Shown here one piece after another: positions 53,811-61,791 of a DNA stretch of 64,000 nucleotides. Made by a program: the position numbers and the translations under genes. Positions within the stretch are counted from its first letter, which is position 1; every line of letters begins with the position of its first letter. Below the pieces are notes generated by a model, which saw only the letters and a list, made by a program, of their open reading frames with translations, searched no databases and was not told where the DNA came from. The DNA comes from Paraburkholderia phytofirmans PsJN (GTDB lineage Bacteria > Pseudomonadota > Gammaproteobacteria > Burkholderiales > Burkholderiaceae). The stretch covers positions 4,216,001-4,280,000 of the forward strand of contig NC_010681.1 of the NCBI RefSeq assembly GCF_000020125.1, in the 5' to 3' direction.

Positions 53811-54671
53811 TTATTTGGCCTTGACGCGGCGCACGTGCTCTTCCAGCTCGGCGAACGACGGGCGTTCAGTCGAGAAGAGCACCTTGCGGCCGAACTCGAC
53901 GGCGATCGCCGGCGCGTAACCGTTCAGGCTGGCCAGAATCGTCACCTTGATGCACTGGAACATCTTGGTCGACTCGGTCACGCGCTGTTCGGCGACGCTC
54001 GCGAGCGGCCCGATCAGCCCGTACGAAAGCAGAATCCCGAGAAAGGTGCCGACCAGCGCCTGCGCGATCATCTCGCCGAGCACCGCGGGCGGCTTGTCGG
54101 CGGAGGCCATGGTGTGCACCACGCCCATCACCGCGGCCACGATACCGAACGCCGGCATGGCGTCGCCGACCTTGTTCAGCGCGTGAGCGGGCGCTTCGCC
54201 TTCCTGGTGATGCGTCTCGATCTCCTCGTCCATCAAGCTTTCGATCTCGAACGCGTTCATGTTGCCGCCCACCATCAAGCGCAGGTAGTCGGTCAGGAAT
54301 TCGATGATGTGATGGTCCGCGAGAATCTTGGGGTACTGGGTGAAGATCGGACTCTTCGACGGATCGTCGATATCCGCTTCCAGCGTCAGCGTGCCTTCCT
54401 TGCGCGCCTTGGCCAGCAGGACGTAGAGGAGCGCCATCAACTCCATATAGACGTCCTTGTTGTACTTCGCACCCTTGAACAGGGTTGGAATGACGCGCAG
54501 CGTGGCCTTGATCGTCTTCATTCCGTTACCCAGAATGAATGCGCCTACCCCGGCGCCGACGATCATCAGCACTTCAACGGGCTGCAGCAGCGCGCCGAGA
54601 TGACCGCCTTCCAGCGCGTAACCGCCGAAAACGGACAAAAGCGTCACGAGTGTTCCCACGAAAATCAGCAC
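53811..54671 (-). CDS. motA: Flagellar stator protein MotA
   Basis: 286 residues, four membrane helices. Family sequence: LIFVGTLVTLLSVFGGYALEGGHLGALLQPVEVLMIVGAGVGAFILGN, the cytoplasmic loop with KARKEGTLTLEADIDDP containing the charged torque residues, and VVHTMASADKPPAVLGEMIAQALVGTFLGILLSYGLIGPLA. GTG 54671 (MLIFVG) is the start. A sigma-28-type promoter lies 46 bases upstream, so motAB and the che genes can be expressed apart from flhDC. Confidence 0.97.
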   Translation of the reverse strand: MLIFVGTLVTLLSVFGGYALEGGHLGALLQPVEVLMIVGAGVGAFILGNGMKTIKATLRVIPTLFKGAKYNKDVYMELMALLYVLLAKARKEGTLTLEADIDDPSKSPIFTQYPKILADHHIIEFLTDYLRLMVGGNMNAFEIESLMDEEIETHHQEGEAPAHALNKVGDAMPAFGIVAAVMGVVHTMASADKPPAVLGEMIAQALVGTFLGILLSYGLIGPLASVAEQRVTESTKMFQCIKVTILASLNGYAPAIAVEFGRKVLFSTERPSFAELEEHVRRVKAK

Positions 54672-54712
54672 TGCCGAGCCCTCACAAAGAAGCGACGGTG
54701 ACCGTCGTTAAT

Positions 54713-54778
54713 CTGGTTTACGGCAACGAAGCGGAAAACTTTGGTGGAAAAGCGGCTCGTCGCTCCGGTGTAAACCAG
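54713..54778. repeat. Nine-base inverted repeat flanking the motA promoter
   Basis: CTGGTTTAC at 54713-54721 and its exact complement GTAAACCAG at 54770-54778, 48 bases apart. The left arm overlaps the -10 end of the motA sigma-28-type site. It could mediate looping or mark a regulator's half-sites; chance cannot be excluded. Confidence 0.4.
54717..54743 (-). promoter_or_regulatory. Sigma-28 (FliA)-type promoter for motAB-che
   Basis: On the minus strand CAAA (54743-54740), exactly 15 nt beginning GTTTTCC, then GCCGTAAA (54724-54717). It is 46 bases before the motA start codon in the flhC-motA gap. Confidence 0.7.
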
Positions 54779-54892
54779 AGGCGGATGCAGCAGTCCGGCG
54801 CTGCGGCGGGACCGGCCGTGGCGCGGGCCGGCTGAGAGCCCCGCCGCATGGGCGATGGACGGCGCGCCGCGCGGCGGCGGTCGCCTTGCAGG

Positions 54893-55453
54893 TCAGGCTT
54901 CGAGCGCGGCGAGGCTCTCGCGGGCCCGGGCGTCGGCGAATTTCTTTGTCTTACCGGCGCGCGAAGGCGGCTGGCACAGGCCGCAGACGAATGCGTGCTG
55001 CGGATCGTGCGCGTGCGCGACAAAATGTCCCCCGCAGCGGCAGCAGGCGGTCATTTGCAGCATTCGGGAGTCGAAAAAGCGCACCAGCGTCCAGGCGCGC
55101 GTGAGACTGAGCACGGGCTCGTCGTCGTGCAGCTGGACGTGTTCGAGGTACAGCCGGTAGCTCTTCACGATCGACTGGATCGTCGGGCAGCCGCCGTGAC
55201 CGGCCATGAAGCGGTAGATGTTGTAGAACAGCGAGGAGTGAAAGTTCGGCTGCCAAGTCATGAACCAGTCGGTCGAAAACGGCAACATGCCCTTGGGCGG
55301 TGACACCCCTTTCAGCTCTTTATATAGCTTGATGAGCCGGTCGCGCGACAGACTGGTTTCCGCTTCCAGCAATTGCAAACGCGCGCCAAGCTCGATCAGT
55401 TGGATCGCCAGGGTGATTTCCCTGACTTCGAGCACAACACTCTTATAGGCCAT
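54893..55453 (-). CDS. flhC: Flagellar master regulator subunit FlhC
   Basis: 186 residues. FlhC with FlhD forms the DNA-binding activator of class-2 flagellar genes. Typical sequence: REITLAIQLIELGARLQLLEAETSLSRDRLIKLYKEL and PPKGMLPFSTDWFMTWQPNFHSSLFYNIY. The zinc-binding cysteines appear as CCRCGGHFV and CGLCQPP. ATG 55453 follows flhD closely. It is followed by motA, as in enterics. Confidence 0.97.
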   Translation of the reverse strand: MAYKSVVLEVREITLAIQLIELGARLQLLEAETSLSRDRLIKLYKELKGVSPPKGMLPFSTDWFMTWQPNFHSSLFYNIYRFMAGHGGCPTIQSIVKSYRLYLEHVQLHDDEPVLSLTRAWTLVRFFDSRMLQMTACCRCGGHFVAHAHDPQHAFVCGLCQPPSRAGKTKKFADARARESLAALEA

Positions 55454-55504
55454 CCGTGTGCGTTTCCCCCGTCCTGATCGCTTTAGTTGAATTACAACGT
55501 GCCA

Positions 55505-55825
55505 TCAGCCGAGGTGCTCGACTGGCTGGCTTGCCATCAGGATCGCGGAATGCGCCTGGGCCACGGCGCTGGATTTGCCTTTGTCCGCCAGAGCGGACAG
55601 TACGGCATGGTCGTCGAAACGGAAACGGCACAACACCTGATTGGACGCCGCCAGCTTGACGGTCTGCGCCAACGACAGATTGGCGAGCACATCGGCTAAC
55701 TGGTCCGAAATCCCCATGCGAAACATGCCCATCGGCTTGTCTTCGCGCAGCAGTCGCTGGGCGAGCAGGAGATAAGACAGGTTGACTTCTCTGATCTCAT
55801 TGAGCATATCGCTTGTCGCGCTCAT
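55505..55825 (-). CDS. flhD: Flagellar master regulator subunit FlhD
   Basis: 106 residues, all-helical. Typical sequence: MLNEIREVNLSYLLLAQRLLREDKPMGMFRMGISDQLADVLANLSLAQTVKLA. ATG 55825 (MSATSDML) has a GGGGGAA ribosome-binding site; the longer reading to 55969 adds an unrelated basic sequence. It heads flhDC-motAB-che, and its long upstream region is the likely entry point for environmental control of motility. Confidence 0.96.
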   Translation of the reverse strand: MSATSDMLNEIREVNLSYLLLAQRLLREDKPMGMFRMGISDQLADVLANLSLAQTVKLAASNQVLCRFRFDDHAVLSALADKGKSSAVAQAHSAILMASQPVEHLG

Positions 55826-56534
55826 GATTCCCCCGGGGTGTATCTGGCTGGTCAGGCCGTTACGGAAACGTTTGCTCGGACGCGCGCACTTAATCCGCGC
55901 GAATCGGCTCGTTTCTGGTCTTGCGAGCATTGTGTCGAAAGGGGGAGCGGACGAAAATCGGACAGACACCCAGCCTTGTTGACGGATTAATCCGTCATTC
56001 GTGTAGGAATTTTTCCTACAAAGGCGAGTCGGAGAGCGGGTTTGCGGAGAGCGAAGATGCGCAATCTGGAATTTTCCAATGCGCCTTGGAACACGCTGCT
56101 TTTACTGATGTGAACCAGACGGTGAGTCTGAGCGACTCATGGCCCGCACCGTAACAGCGGTGAGCCCGAATTATAAGACGTTTTCACTTCTCTGCAATGT
56201 GCCCCGTGTAGGCGTTGCGCTCCATGTTTCGGGCCCGCGCCTTGCTGAGGGCTTCTCAGCGTTCGAATAATCATCCGGCGGCTTTCCTCCTTGACCGAGA
56301 TCAGCGTCCTGACGACCTGTAACGCACCATGTTTCGCGCTGTAACAACATTAAGCGTTTGAAAAATAACTCGAATTAGCCCGGCCGATCCCGATAATGAA
56401 GCTAAGGGATTACCCGATGCAGGTTCGGAACACCCCCGGGCGGCGGCTTACCGCGCCCAACCGTCCGTCAGGCATTCGCTCCTCGCTCTACTCGAGCGCC
56501 GCTGTGCGATGCCGTTCTGATTAGGAGAAAACGC
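55826..56534. promoter_or_regulatory. Long flhD / glycosyltransferase intergenic region
   Basis: 709 bases without a convincing gene, shared by divergent flhD and the glycosyltransferase. It holds two perfect dyads near 55981-56020 (listed separately) and AT-rich patches around 56340-56400. I could not assign -35/-10 boxes for flhD with confidence. Confidence 0.5.
55981..56020. promoter_or_regulatory. Two adjacent perfect dyads upstream of flhD (operator candidates)
   Basis: First, GACGGATTAATCCGTC at 55981-55996, a 16-base perfect palindrome. Five bases on, TGTAGGAA (56002-56009), TTT, TTCCTACA (56013-56020), eight-base arms. The second resembles TAGGA/TCCTA sites bound by NarL/FixJ-class regulators such as RcsB or BvgA. 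They lie about 155-195 bases before the flhD start. Either could also be an RNA hairpin. Confidence 0.55.
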
Positions 56535-57599
56535 ATGCGAATCGCACAAATTGCGCCGTTGTATGAAGCTGTTCCGCCGAAACTTTACGGTGGCACCGAA
56601 CGCGTCGTGTCGTATCTGACCGAAGCCCTGGTCGACCTCGGCCACGACGTCACGCTGTTTGCAAGCGGCGACTCGGTCACCTCCGCGAACCTCGACGCCT
56701 GCTGGCCTCGTGCGCTGCGCCTTGATCCGACGATCCGCGATGCGCTGGCTCCGCACGTCCTGATGATGGAAAAGGTCCGCAGGGTTGCGCACGAGTTCGA
56801 CGTGCTGCACTTCCACCTCGACTACATGCCGTTCCCGCTCTTCACGGCAATGGACACGCCGTTCGTGACGACGCTGCACGGCCGCCTCGACTTGCCGGAA
56901 CTGCAACCGGTGTTCGATGCGTTCTCCAACGTGCCGGTCGTCTCGATTTCCGATTCGCAGCGTGCACCGCTGCCGCAAGCGAACTGGCTCAACACGATTT
57001 ACCACGGTCTGCCGGAGCAGCTGCTCACGCCGCAAACCCACAAGAAGCCGGAGTATCTGGCGTTCCTCGGCCGCATTTGTCCGGAGAAGCGCGTCGATAC
57101 GGCTATCAAGATCGCTGCGCAAAGCGGTCTGCCGCTGAAGATCGCCGCCAAGGTGGACAAGGCCGACCAGGAATATTTCAAGCGCGAAATCGAGCCGCTG
57201 CTGTCGCTGGCGCATGTGGAATTCGTCGGCGAGATCAATGAAGCACAGAAGCCCGAATTCCTGTCGGGCGCCAAGGCACTGCTGTTCCCGATCGACTGGT
57301 CGGAGCCGTTCGGCCTCGTGATGATCGAGTCGATGGCGTGCGGCACACCGGTGATCGCGTTCAACCGCGGGTCGGTGCCGGAAGTGATCGACCATGGCGT
57401 GACAGGTTACATCGTCGAGGACGTGCAAGGCGCGGTCGCGGCGCTGCAACGCCTGGACGAATTGTCGCGCACCGAAATCCGCGCTCAGTTCGAACGCCGT
57501 TTCAGCTCGAAAACGATGGCCCAGAATTACGTGGATGGCTATTCGGCATTGATCGAAGCCACGCGCCGCCCGGTGTTGCGCCAGGTCGCGGTGGGCTAA
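56535..57599 (+). CDS. GT4-like glycosyltransferase
   Basis: 354 residues, GT-B fold. The N-terminal domain has MRIAQIAPLYEAVPPKLYGGTERVVSYLTEALVDLGHDVTLFASGDS. The C-terminal nucleotide-sugar domain has YLAFLGRICPEKRVDTAIKIA, LLFPIDWSEPFGLVMIESMACGTPVIAFNRGSVPEVIDHG, with the EPFGLVMIE acidic motif. It should transfer a sugar from a nucleotide donor; acceptor unknown. An AGGAG ribosome-binding site precedes ATG 56535. It stands alone, divergent from flhD, followed by a strong terminator. A link to flagellin or surface glycosylation is speculation from position. Confidence 0.88.
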   Translation: MRIAQIAPLYEAVPPKLYGGTERVVSYLTEALVDLGHDVTLFASGDSVTSANLDACWPRALRLDPTIRDALAPHVLMMEKVRRVAHEFDVLHFHLDYMPFPLFTAMDTPFVTTLHGRLDLPELQPVFDAFSNVPVVSISDSQRAPLPQANWLNTIYHGLPEQLLTPQTHKKPEYLAFLGRICPEKRVDTAIKIAAQSGLPLKIAAKVDKADQEYFKREIEPLLSLAHVEFVGEINEAQKPEFLSGAKALLFPIDWSEPFGLVMIESMACGTPVIAFNRGSVPEVIDHGVTGYIVEDVQGAVAALQRLDELSRTEIRAQFERRFSSKTMAQNYVDGYSALIEATRRPVLRQVAVG

Positions 57600-57766
57600 A
57601 CGCGGATTCAAGCGGTCGGGCAGTTCTCGCTCTGCCGCTTGAGTATCGAAACTCGCCGCTTATCGTGCTTACGGCGTTTCCGATTTGCAGATCAATAGTG
57701 AGTCAATTTGTCGTGTGAATCGTTTGCGCGAGCGGCAAATCCAAGTTAACCCGCTTCTTTGTCCAG

Positions 57767-57795
57767 AAAAGCCGCCCCTCAAGGGCGGCTTTTTT
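57767..57795 (+). terminator. Rho-independent terminator after the glycosyltransferase
   Basis: An 11-base stem, AAAAGCCGCCC (57767-57777) with GGGCGGCTTTT (57783-57793), five-base loop CTCAA, then more T. It may also serve the converging hns-like gene. Confidence 0.9.
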
Positions 57796-57897
57796 AATAC
57801 GGGTATGGATGCGCTTCCATCGCGGATTAGCACTCAGCAAATAAAGACCGAGTACCAATAATCCTTCAGTTGGCTTTCGCCTTGACCGGCAATCGGC

Positions 57898-58200
57898 TCA
57901 AGCCGCGCCAATCAAAAACCGTTCGCGATTCTTACCGACGATCCACTTGGGCGGTTTGCCGCGCCCGCTCCACGTATTGCCCGACTTCGGATCCTGGTAC
58001 TTTGCCGGTAGCGGCGCCTTCTTGGGCGGGCGGCCACGCTTGGCGGCGACCGCAAAGCCGAGGTCTTGAGCCGTCAGACCGTATTCAGCGATCTTTTGGC
58101 GGATGTCGGCGACCACATTGTCGATTTCAGTACGCCGCGCTTCTTCCGCTTGTGCCTGCAATTTGGCGATCTGCGCTTTGAGGTCTGCATATTGAGACAT
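57898..58200 (-). CDS. H-NS family nucleoid protein
   Basis: 100 residues. The N-terminal oligomerisation helix is ADLKAQIAKLQAQAEEARRTEIDNVVADIRQKIAEYGLTAQDLGF. A basic AAKRGRPPKKAPLPAKYQDP linker with an AT-hook-like RGRPPK follows, then the H-NS DNA-binding motif GNTWSGRGKPPKWI. Burkholderia encode several such proteins. It binds AT-rich DNA and usually silences. ATG 58200 is preceded by GGGGAGAA. The AT-rich stretch just upstream is a likely autoregulatory target. Confidence 0.93.
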   Translation of the reverse strand: MSQYADLKAQIAKLQAQAEEARRTEIDNVVADIRQKIAEYGLTAQDLGFAVAAKRGRPPKKAPLPAKYQDPKSGNTWSGRGKPPKWIVGKNRERFLIGAA

Positions 58201-58489
58201 TCCGGTTCTCCCCTTTTCTAGAACTCATTGGCTCGCAGACTAACTGCAATTATAAAAATTCGCAATGGACAAGAATACCGATTTAGCAAGATATCCTCTG
58301 ATAATTATTAACATGGCGAATTGTAAAACGGTATCTTTATCTCGCAATAAAAAGGTAAAGGCGACACCACATTGACAATTCTTGACACATGATTTGGCGG
58401 CCTTTCCCTAGAATTGCGCGTTCACGGCATGCAGACGGACTTAGCCGCGCGTGCCAGCAGAAGCCCCATCTTTTTTAGGATTACCAATC
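58201..58489. promoter_or_regulatory. AT-rich divergent hns/aqpZ region
   Basis: Bases ~58241-58360 are strongly AT-rich within a high-GC window, with AATTATTAAC and ATAAAAAGG runs. This suits H-NS binding. Two TTGACA hexamers (58372-58377 and 58382-58387) and TAGAAT (58409-58414) lie before aqpZ, but their spacing (21 or more) is not canonical. Confidence 0.5.
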
Positions 58490-59230
58490 ATGCAGCTGTC
58501 AAAGCGCCTCGTTGCCGAGTTGTTCGGCACTTTCTGGCTCGTGCTCGGGGGCTGCGGCAGCGCTGTCCTCGCTGCCAACTTCGCCGGCCCGGTTCACGGT
58601 CTGGGCATTGGCTTCGTGGGCGTGTCGCTCGCGTTCGGCCTGACCGTGCTGACCATGGCTTTTGCGATCGGCCACATTTCCGGCTGCCATCTGAATCCGG
58701 CCGTCAGCGTCGGCCTGACCGTCGCAGGGCGCTTTCCCGCGCGCGACCTGCTGCCGTACATCGTTGCCCAGTTGATCGGTGCCGTGCTGGGTGCGCTGGT
58801 GCTGTCGCTCATCGCGTCGGGCAAACCCGGCTTCGATCTCGTCGCCAGCGGCTTCGCAAGTAACGGCTATGGCGAGCGCTCGCCGGGCCACTACTCGCTC
58901 GCCGCGGCATTCATTTGCGAAGTGGTGATGACGGGCTTCTTCCTCTTTGTCATTCTCGGCTCGACCGATAAACGCGCGCCCGCCGGCTTCGCGCCGATCG
59001 CCATCGGCCTGTGCCTCACCCTGATTCACCTGATCTCGATCCCGGTCACCAATACGTCGGTCAACCCGGCGCGTTCCACGGGCCCGGCGCTCTTCGTCGG
59101 CGGTGCGGCGATGGATCAGTTGTGGCTGTTCTGGGTTGCGCCGATCCTCGGCGCAGTGATCGCCGGCGTGTTGTACCCGGTTATCGCCGAAAGCCGCAGC
59201 GGCAATGCTCAGAAGCTGGCGCTCGATTAA
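58490..59230 (+). CDS. aqpZ: Aquaporin Z
   Basis: 246 residues, six membrane helices and the two half-helices with NPA signatures: [13 protein letters not shown] and [15 protein letters not shown]. It opens [31 protein letters not shown], as in E. coli AqpZ, and ends [20 protein letters not shown]. It passes water across the inner membrane for osmotic adjustment. The start follows an AGGA element. A terminator follows. Confidence 0.96.
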   Translation: MQLSKRLVAELFGTFWLVLGGCGSAVLAANFAGPVHGLGIGFVGVSLAFGLTVLTMAFAIGHISGCHLNPAVSVGLTVAGRFPARDLLPYIVAQLIGAVLGALVLSLIASGKPGFDLVASGFASNGYGERSPGHYSLAAAFICEVVMTGFFLFVILGSTDKRAPAGFAPIAIGLCLTLIHLISIPVTNTSVNPARSTGPALFVGGAAMDQLWLFWVAPILGAVIAGVLYPVIAESRSGNAQKLALD

Positions 59231-59255
59231 TTCGCGCGCAGTCATTTGGGCAACG

Positions 59256-59284
59256 AAGCGGGCGCTGAGGCGCCCGCTTTGTTT
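59256..59284 (+). terminator. Rho-independent terminator after aqpZ
   Basis: A ten-base perfect stem AAGCGGGCGC/GCGCCCGCTT around TGAG, followed by TGTTTT. Confidence 0.85.
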
Positions 59285-59381
59285 TGCGGTGGAGGCGACG
59301 GGTTCTCGATATCGCAGCGATGACGCACTCGCGCCCGCTGCTAGAATCGTGCGACTTCCCAAGCTCGCACAGGTGCTCCCT

Positions 59382-60077
59382 ATGAAGCGTTTCCGCGGTT
59401 TCCTGCATGGCGTCGCACTCGCCATCGGCGGCCTGTGCGCGGGGGTGTTGACGCCACCCACGGCGCATGCCGCTGACGGCCAGACGGAAACGCTGGTGTT
59501 CGTGCGGCACGGTGAGAAACCCGCCCAGGGCTATGGGCAACTGAACTGCCAAGGGCTCAACCGCGCGCTGGCCTTGCCGGCCGTGATCGCGGCCAAGTTC
59601 GGCAAACCGGATGCGATCTATGCACCCGATCCGGGCCAGCAGAAAGACGACAGCGGCAAGCCCTACTACTACATCCGGCCGCTTGCGACGATCGAGCCGA
59701 CCGCCATCCAGTTCCAGATGCCGGTGCAAACGCCGTACGGTTTCGCTCAGATCGACCAGCTCGGCACCGCGCTCGTCAATCCCGCCAATCGCAACAAGCT
59801 CATTGTCGTGGCGTGGGAACACAAGCTGATCGTGAAGCTATTGCGCCAGATGATGAGCGCGCACGGCGGCAATGCCGCCGACGTCCCGAACTGGAAGAGC
59901 GACGATTTCGACAGTATTTATATTGTTCGCCTCGACTGGCAAAACGGCACCGCGCGCGCCAGCTTCAAACGGGATCGTCAGGGGCTGGATGGGCGAGCAA
60001 CCGATTGCCCTTGCGCGCAGTTGCAAGGGGCTGCATCGGCGGCTTCATCAGCGGCTTTGTCGAATGCCGCAGATTAA
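59382..60077 (+). CDS. Secreted histidine phosphatase family protein
   Basis: 231 residues. A signal peptide runs to TPPTAHAAD. The phosphohistidine motif is FVRHGEKP, and the second catalytic-type histidine lies in IVVAWEHKLIVKLL. The middle has DAIYAPDPG and YYYIRPLATIEPTA. It probably hydrolyses a phosphoester in the periplasm; the substrate is unknown. ATG 59382 (MKRFRGFLHG) is the only start that gives a signal peptide. It stands alone. Confidence 0.8.
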   Translation: MKRFRGFLHGVALAIGGLCAGVLTPPTAHAADGQTETLVFVRHGEKPAQGYGQLNCQGLNRALALPAVIAAKFGKPDAIYAPDPGQQKDDSGKPYYYIRPLATIEPTAIQFQMPVQTPYGFAQIDQLGTALVNPANRNKLIVVAWEHKLIVKLLRQMMSAHGGNAADVPNWKSDDFDSIYIVRLDWQNGTARASFKRDRQGLDGRATDCPCAQLQGAASAASSAALSNAAD

Positions 60078-60363
60078 TCGGGTAATACAGATGTAAGCCG
60101 CAATTACGCATGCGGCCATGTGATTTGAGTTGAGCGCAGCGGCGGGACGGATTCGGCGCGGCTCCAGGAGCCGCGAATCCCTATCCGGCAGGGCTTTGAC
60201 CGAACGGCACTCAGCGCGCGGCATGCCTATGTAAGGCTGCTCCCGCCTTTCAAATCCTGCGACGATGCTTGCAGTCCGTAACATCTCGTCGCAGTACCCA
60301 CCGACCGGAATGCGTAGATTGAACCTGTGCGACAAACATACGTCGCCTCACAGGAGAACAAAT

Positions 60364-60675
60364 ATGAAACGCATCGTCACTCACTTGCTGGTTGCTGCAG
60401 GACTCGCGGCGGGCGCATGCGGTGTCGCGCAAGCGCATACGGATCTGAACATCGGCCTGTCGCTCGGCGCACCGGTTTATGCCCGCCCGGCTCCGGTCTA
60501 CGCCGCGCCGCAGCCGGTCTACTACGGCAACGGCGGCTGGGACCATCGCTACGATCGCGGCGACTACTACCGCGGCGACCATCGATATGATCGCAACTGG
60601 AACCACAATGACCGCAGCTGGGGCCACGATAACCGGGGCGACCATGACAACCGCCGTGGCGGATGGCACGGGTAA
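60364..60675 (+). CDS. Small secreted Tyr/His/Asp-rich protein
   Basis: 103 residues. Signal peptide MKRIVTHLLVAAGLAAGA ending near VAQAHT. The mature part starts DLNIGLSLGAPVYARPAPVYAAPQPVYY, with repeated PVY units, and ends in a low-complexity stretch rich in HRYDRG, DHRYDRNWNHNDRSWGHDN and RGG. An AGGAG site precedes ATG 60364. Similar short PXPV or YR-rich exported proteins are common in Burkholderia. Function unknown; the histidine/aspartate tail might bind metal. The preceding 286-base gap holds one GC hairpin near 60152-60178. Confidence 0.7.
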   Translation: MKRIVTHLLVAAGLAAGACGVAQAHTDLNIGLSLGAPVYARPAPVYAAPQPVYYGNGGWDHRYDRGDYYRGDHRYDRNWNHNDRSWGHDNRGDHDNRRGGWHG

Positions 60676-60787
60676 TCTTCCTGCTGCGTCTAACGTCGGC
60701 GAATGAGGCGGCTTGCTGACCCTGATGGACTCTGGTCGTGCAACGCCGTCACTGGTGGCCTGAACCAAGCGACGCGCTCACTCAAGA

Positions 60788-60829
60788 GAAACGGCCTTGC
60801 CTCCATGGATGTGGAGGCAAGGCCGTTTC
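60788..60829. terminator. 18-bp perfect hairpin between convergent genes
   Basis: GAAACGGCCTTGCCTCCA (60788-60805), loop TGGATG, then its exact complement (60812-60829). It lies between the small secreted protein gene (plus) and the HAD gene (minus), so it can stop both. No long T tract follows on either side. Confidence 0.75.
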
Positions 60830-60838
60830 CGTTTCCCC

Positions 60839-61660
60839 TCAGGACATCAGTTCGTCGTCGAGCGAGAAAAGCTTGCGCAGATGGTGCGCGACGCCCGCTT
60901 CGAAGTTGTTGCCGATGCGCGGCACGTTCGGCAAACGCGTGATGAGGTCGGGATTGGCGTTGTTCATCATGAACGGATGGCCGGCCGTTTCCAGCAGATC
61001 GATATCGTTCATGTTGTCGCCGAAAGCGACGCATTGTGAGGCATCCACGCCAAGGCGCTCGAGCACGATCTGCAATGCGCGGCCTTTCGATACGTCTGCC
61101 GTCATCACTTCCAGACAGTCCGGCAGTGAATAGGTTACGTATAAGGCGTCGCCAAATTCGCGCGCGAGATTGGCGGCGACCTGCGCGAGATCAGCGGGAG
61201 CGCCAATGTAGAGAGCCTTCGCGATGTCGACGCCATCGTGTTTCGGCAGGTCGGTCACCTCGTAGGTAAAGCCCGAGTCTTGGTGAAACTTCAGCAGATC
61301 CGGCGCGTCGCGGTCGATCAGCCACGCCTGATCGGCGAACAGGTTGACGATCACGCGGCCATGCGCGCCGGCGATTTCCGGCTGTACGAGTCGCTGCACG
61401 ATAGCCGGAGGGAGGTCGTCGGCGTGGATCACCGTGTTGTCCGGCGCGTGGATGCGCGCGCCATTCGAGGTAATCAGATACGGATTGATGCCCAGCACGT
61501 CGCGGATGCCGGCGACGTCGCAATAATGGCGGCCCGTTGCGATCACGAACCGCAGCCCGTCGCTTTCGAGTTTGCGCACGGTGGCGATCGTGAACGGGTC
61601 CACCTGGTGATCCGCGTTGAGCAGCGTGCCGTCGAGATCCGTGGCGATGACTTTGTACAT
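60839..61660 (-). CDS. Cof-type HAD-superfamily phosphatase
   Basis: 273 residues. HAD motif I is ATDLDGTLL at residues 6-14, motif II ATGRH and motif IV FGDNMNDIDLLETAGHPFMM. A C2-type cap lies between (residues ~85-190), the Cof/YbiV arrangement. These enzymes hydrolyse small phosphorylated metabolites such as sugar phosphates or FMN. ATG 61660 gives MYKVIATDLDGTLL. It could be grouped with the kinase gene immediately upstream on the same strand. Confidence 0.9.
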   Translation of the reverse strand: MYKVIATDLDGTLLNADHQVDPFTIATVRKLESDGLRFVIATGRHYCDVAGIRDVLGINPYLITSNGARIHAPDNTVIHADDLPPAIVQRLVQPEIAGAHGRVIVNLFADQAWLIDRDAPDLLKFHQDSGFTYEVTDLPKHDGVDIAKALYIGAPADLAQVAANLAREFGDALYVTYSLPDCLEVMTADVSKGRALQIVLERLGVDASQCVAFGDNMNDIDLLETAGHPFMMNNANPDLITRLPNVPRIGNNFEAGVAHHLRKLFSLDDELMS

Positions 61661-61791
61661 AGTTTGAGCAGGCGGGCAGCGTCGAAGCTACGTATTTTAC
61701 CGTTGCCGGCCGCATTCGCCGGAACGCGTTGGCCATGCACGACTATTCCACCCGCAAGCGCACGACTCACACACGACGCGCCTCGCCGTCT

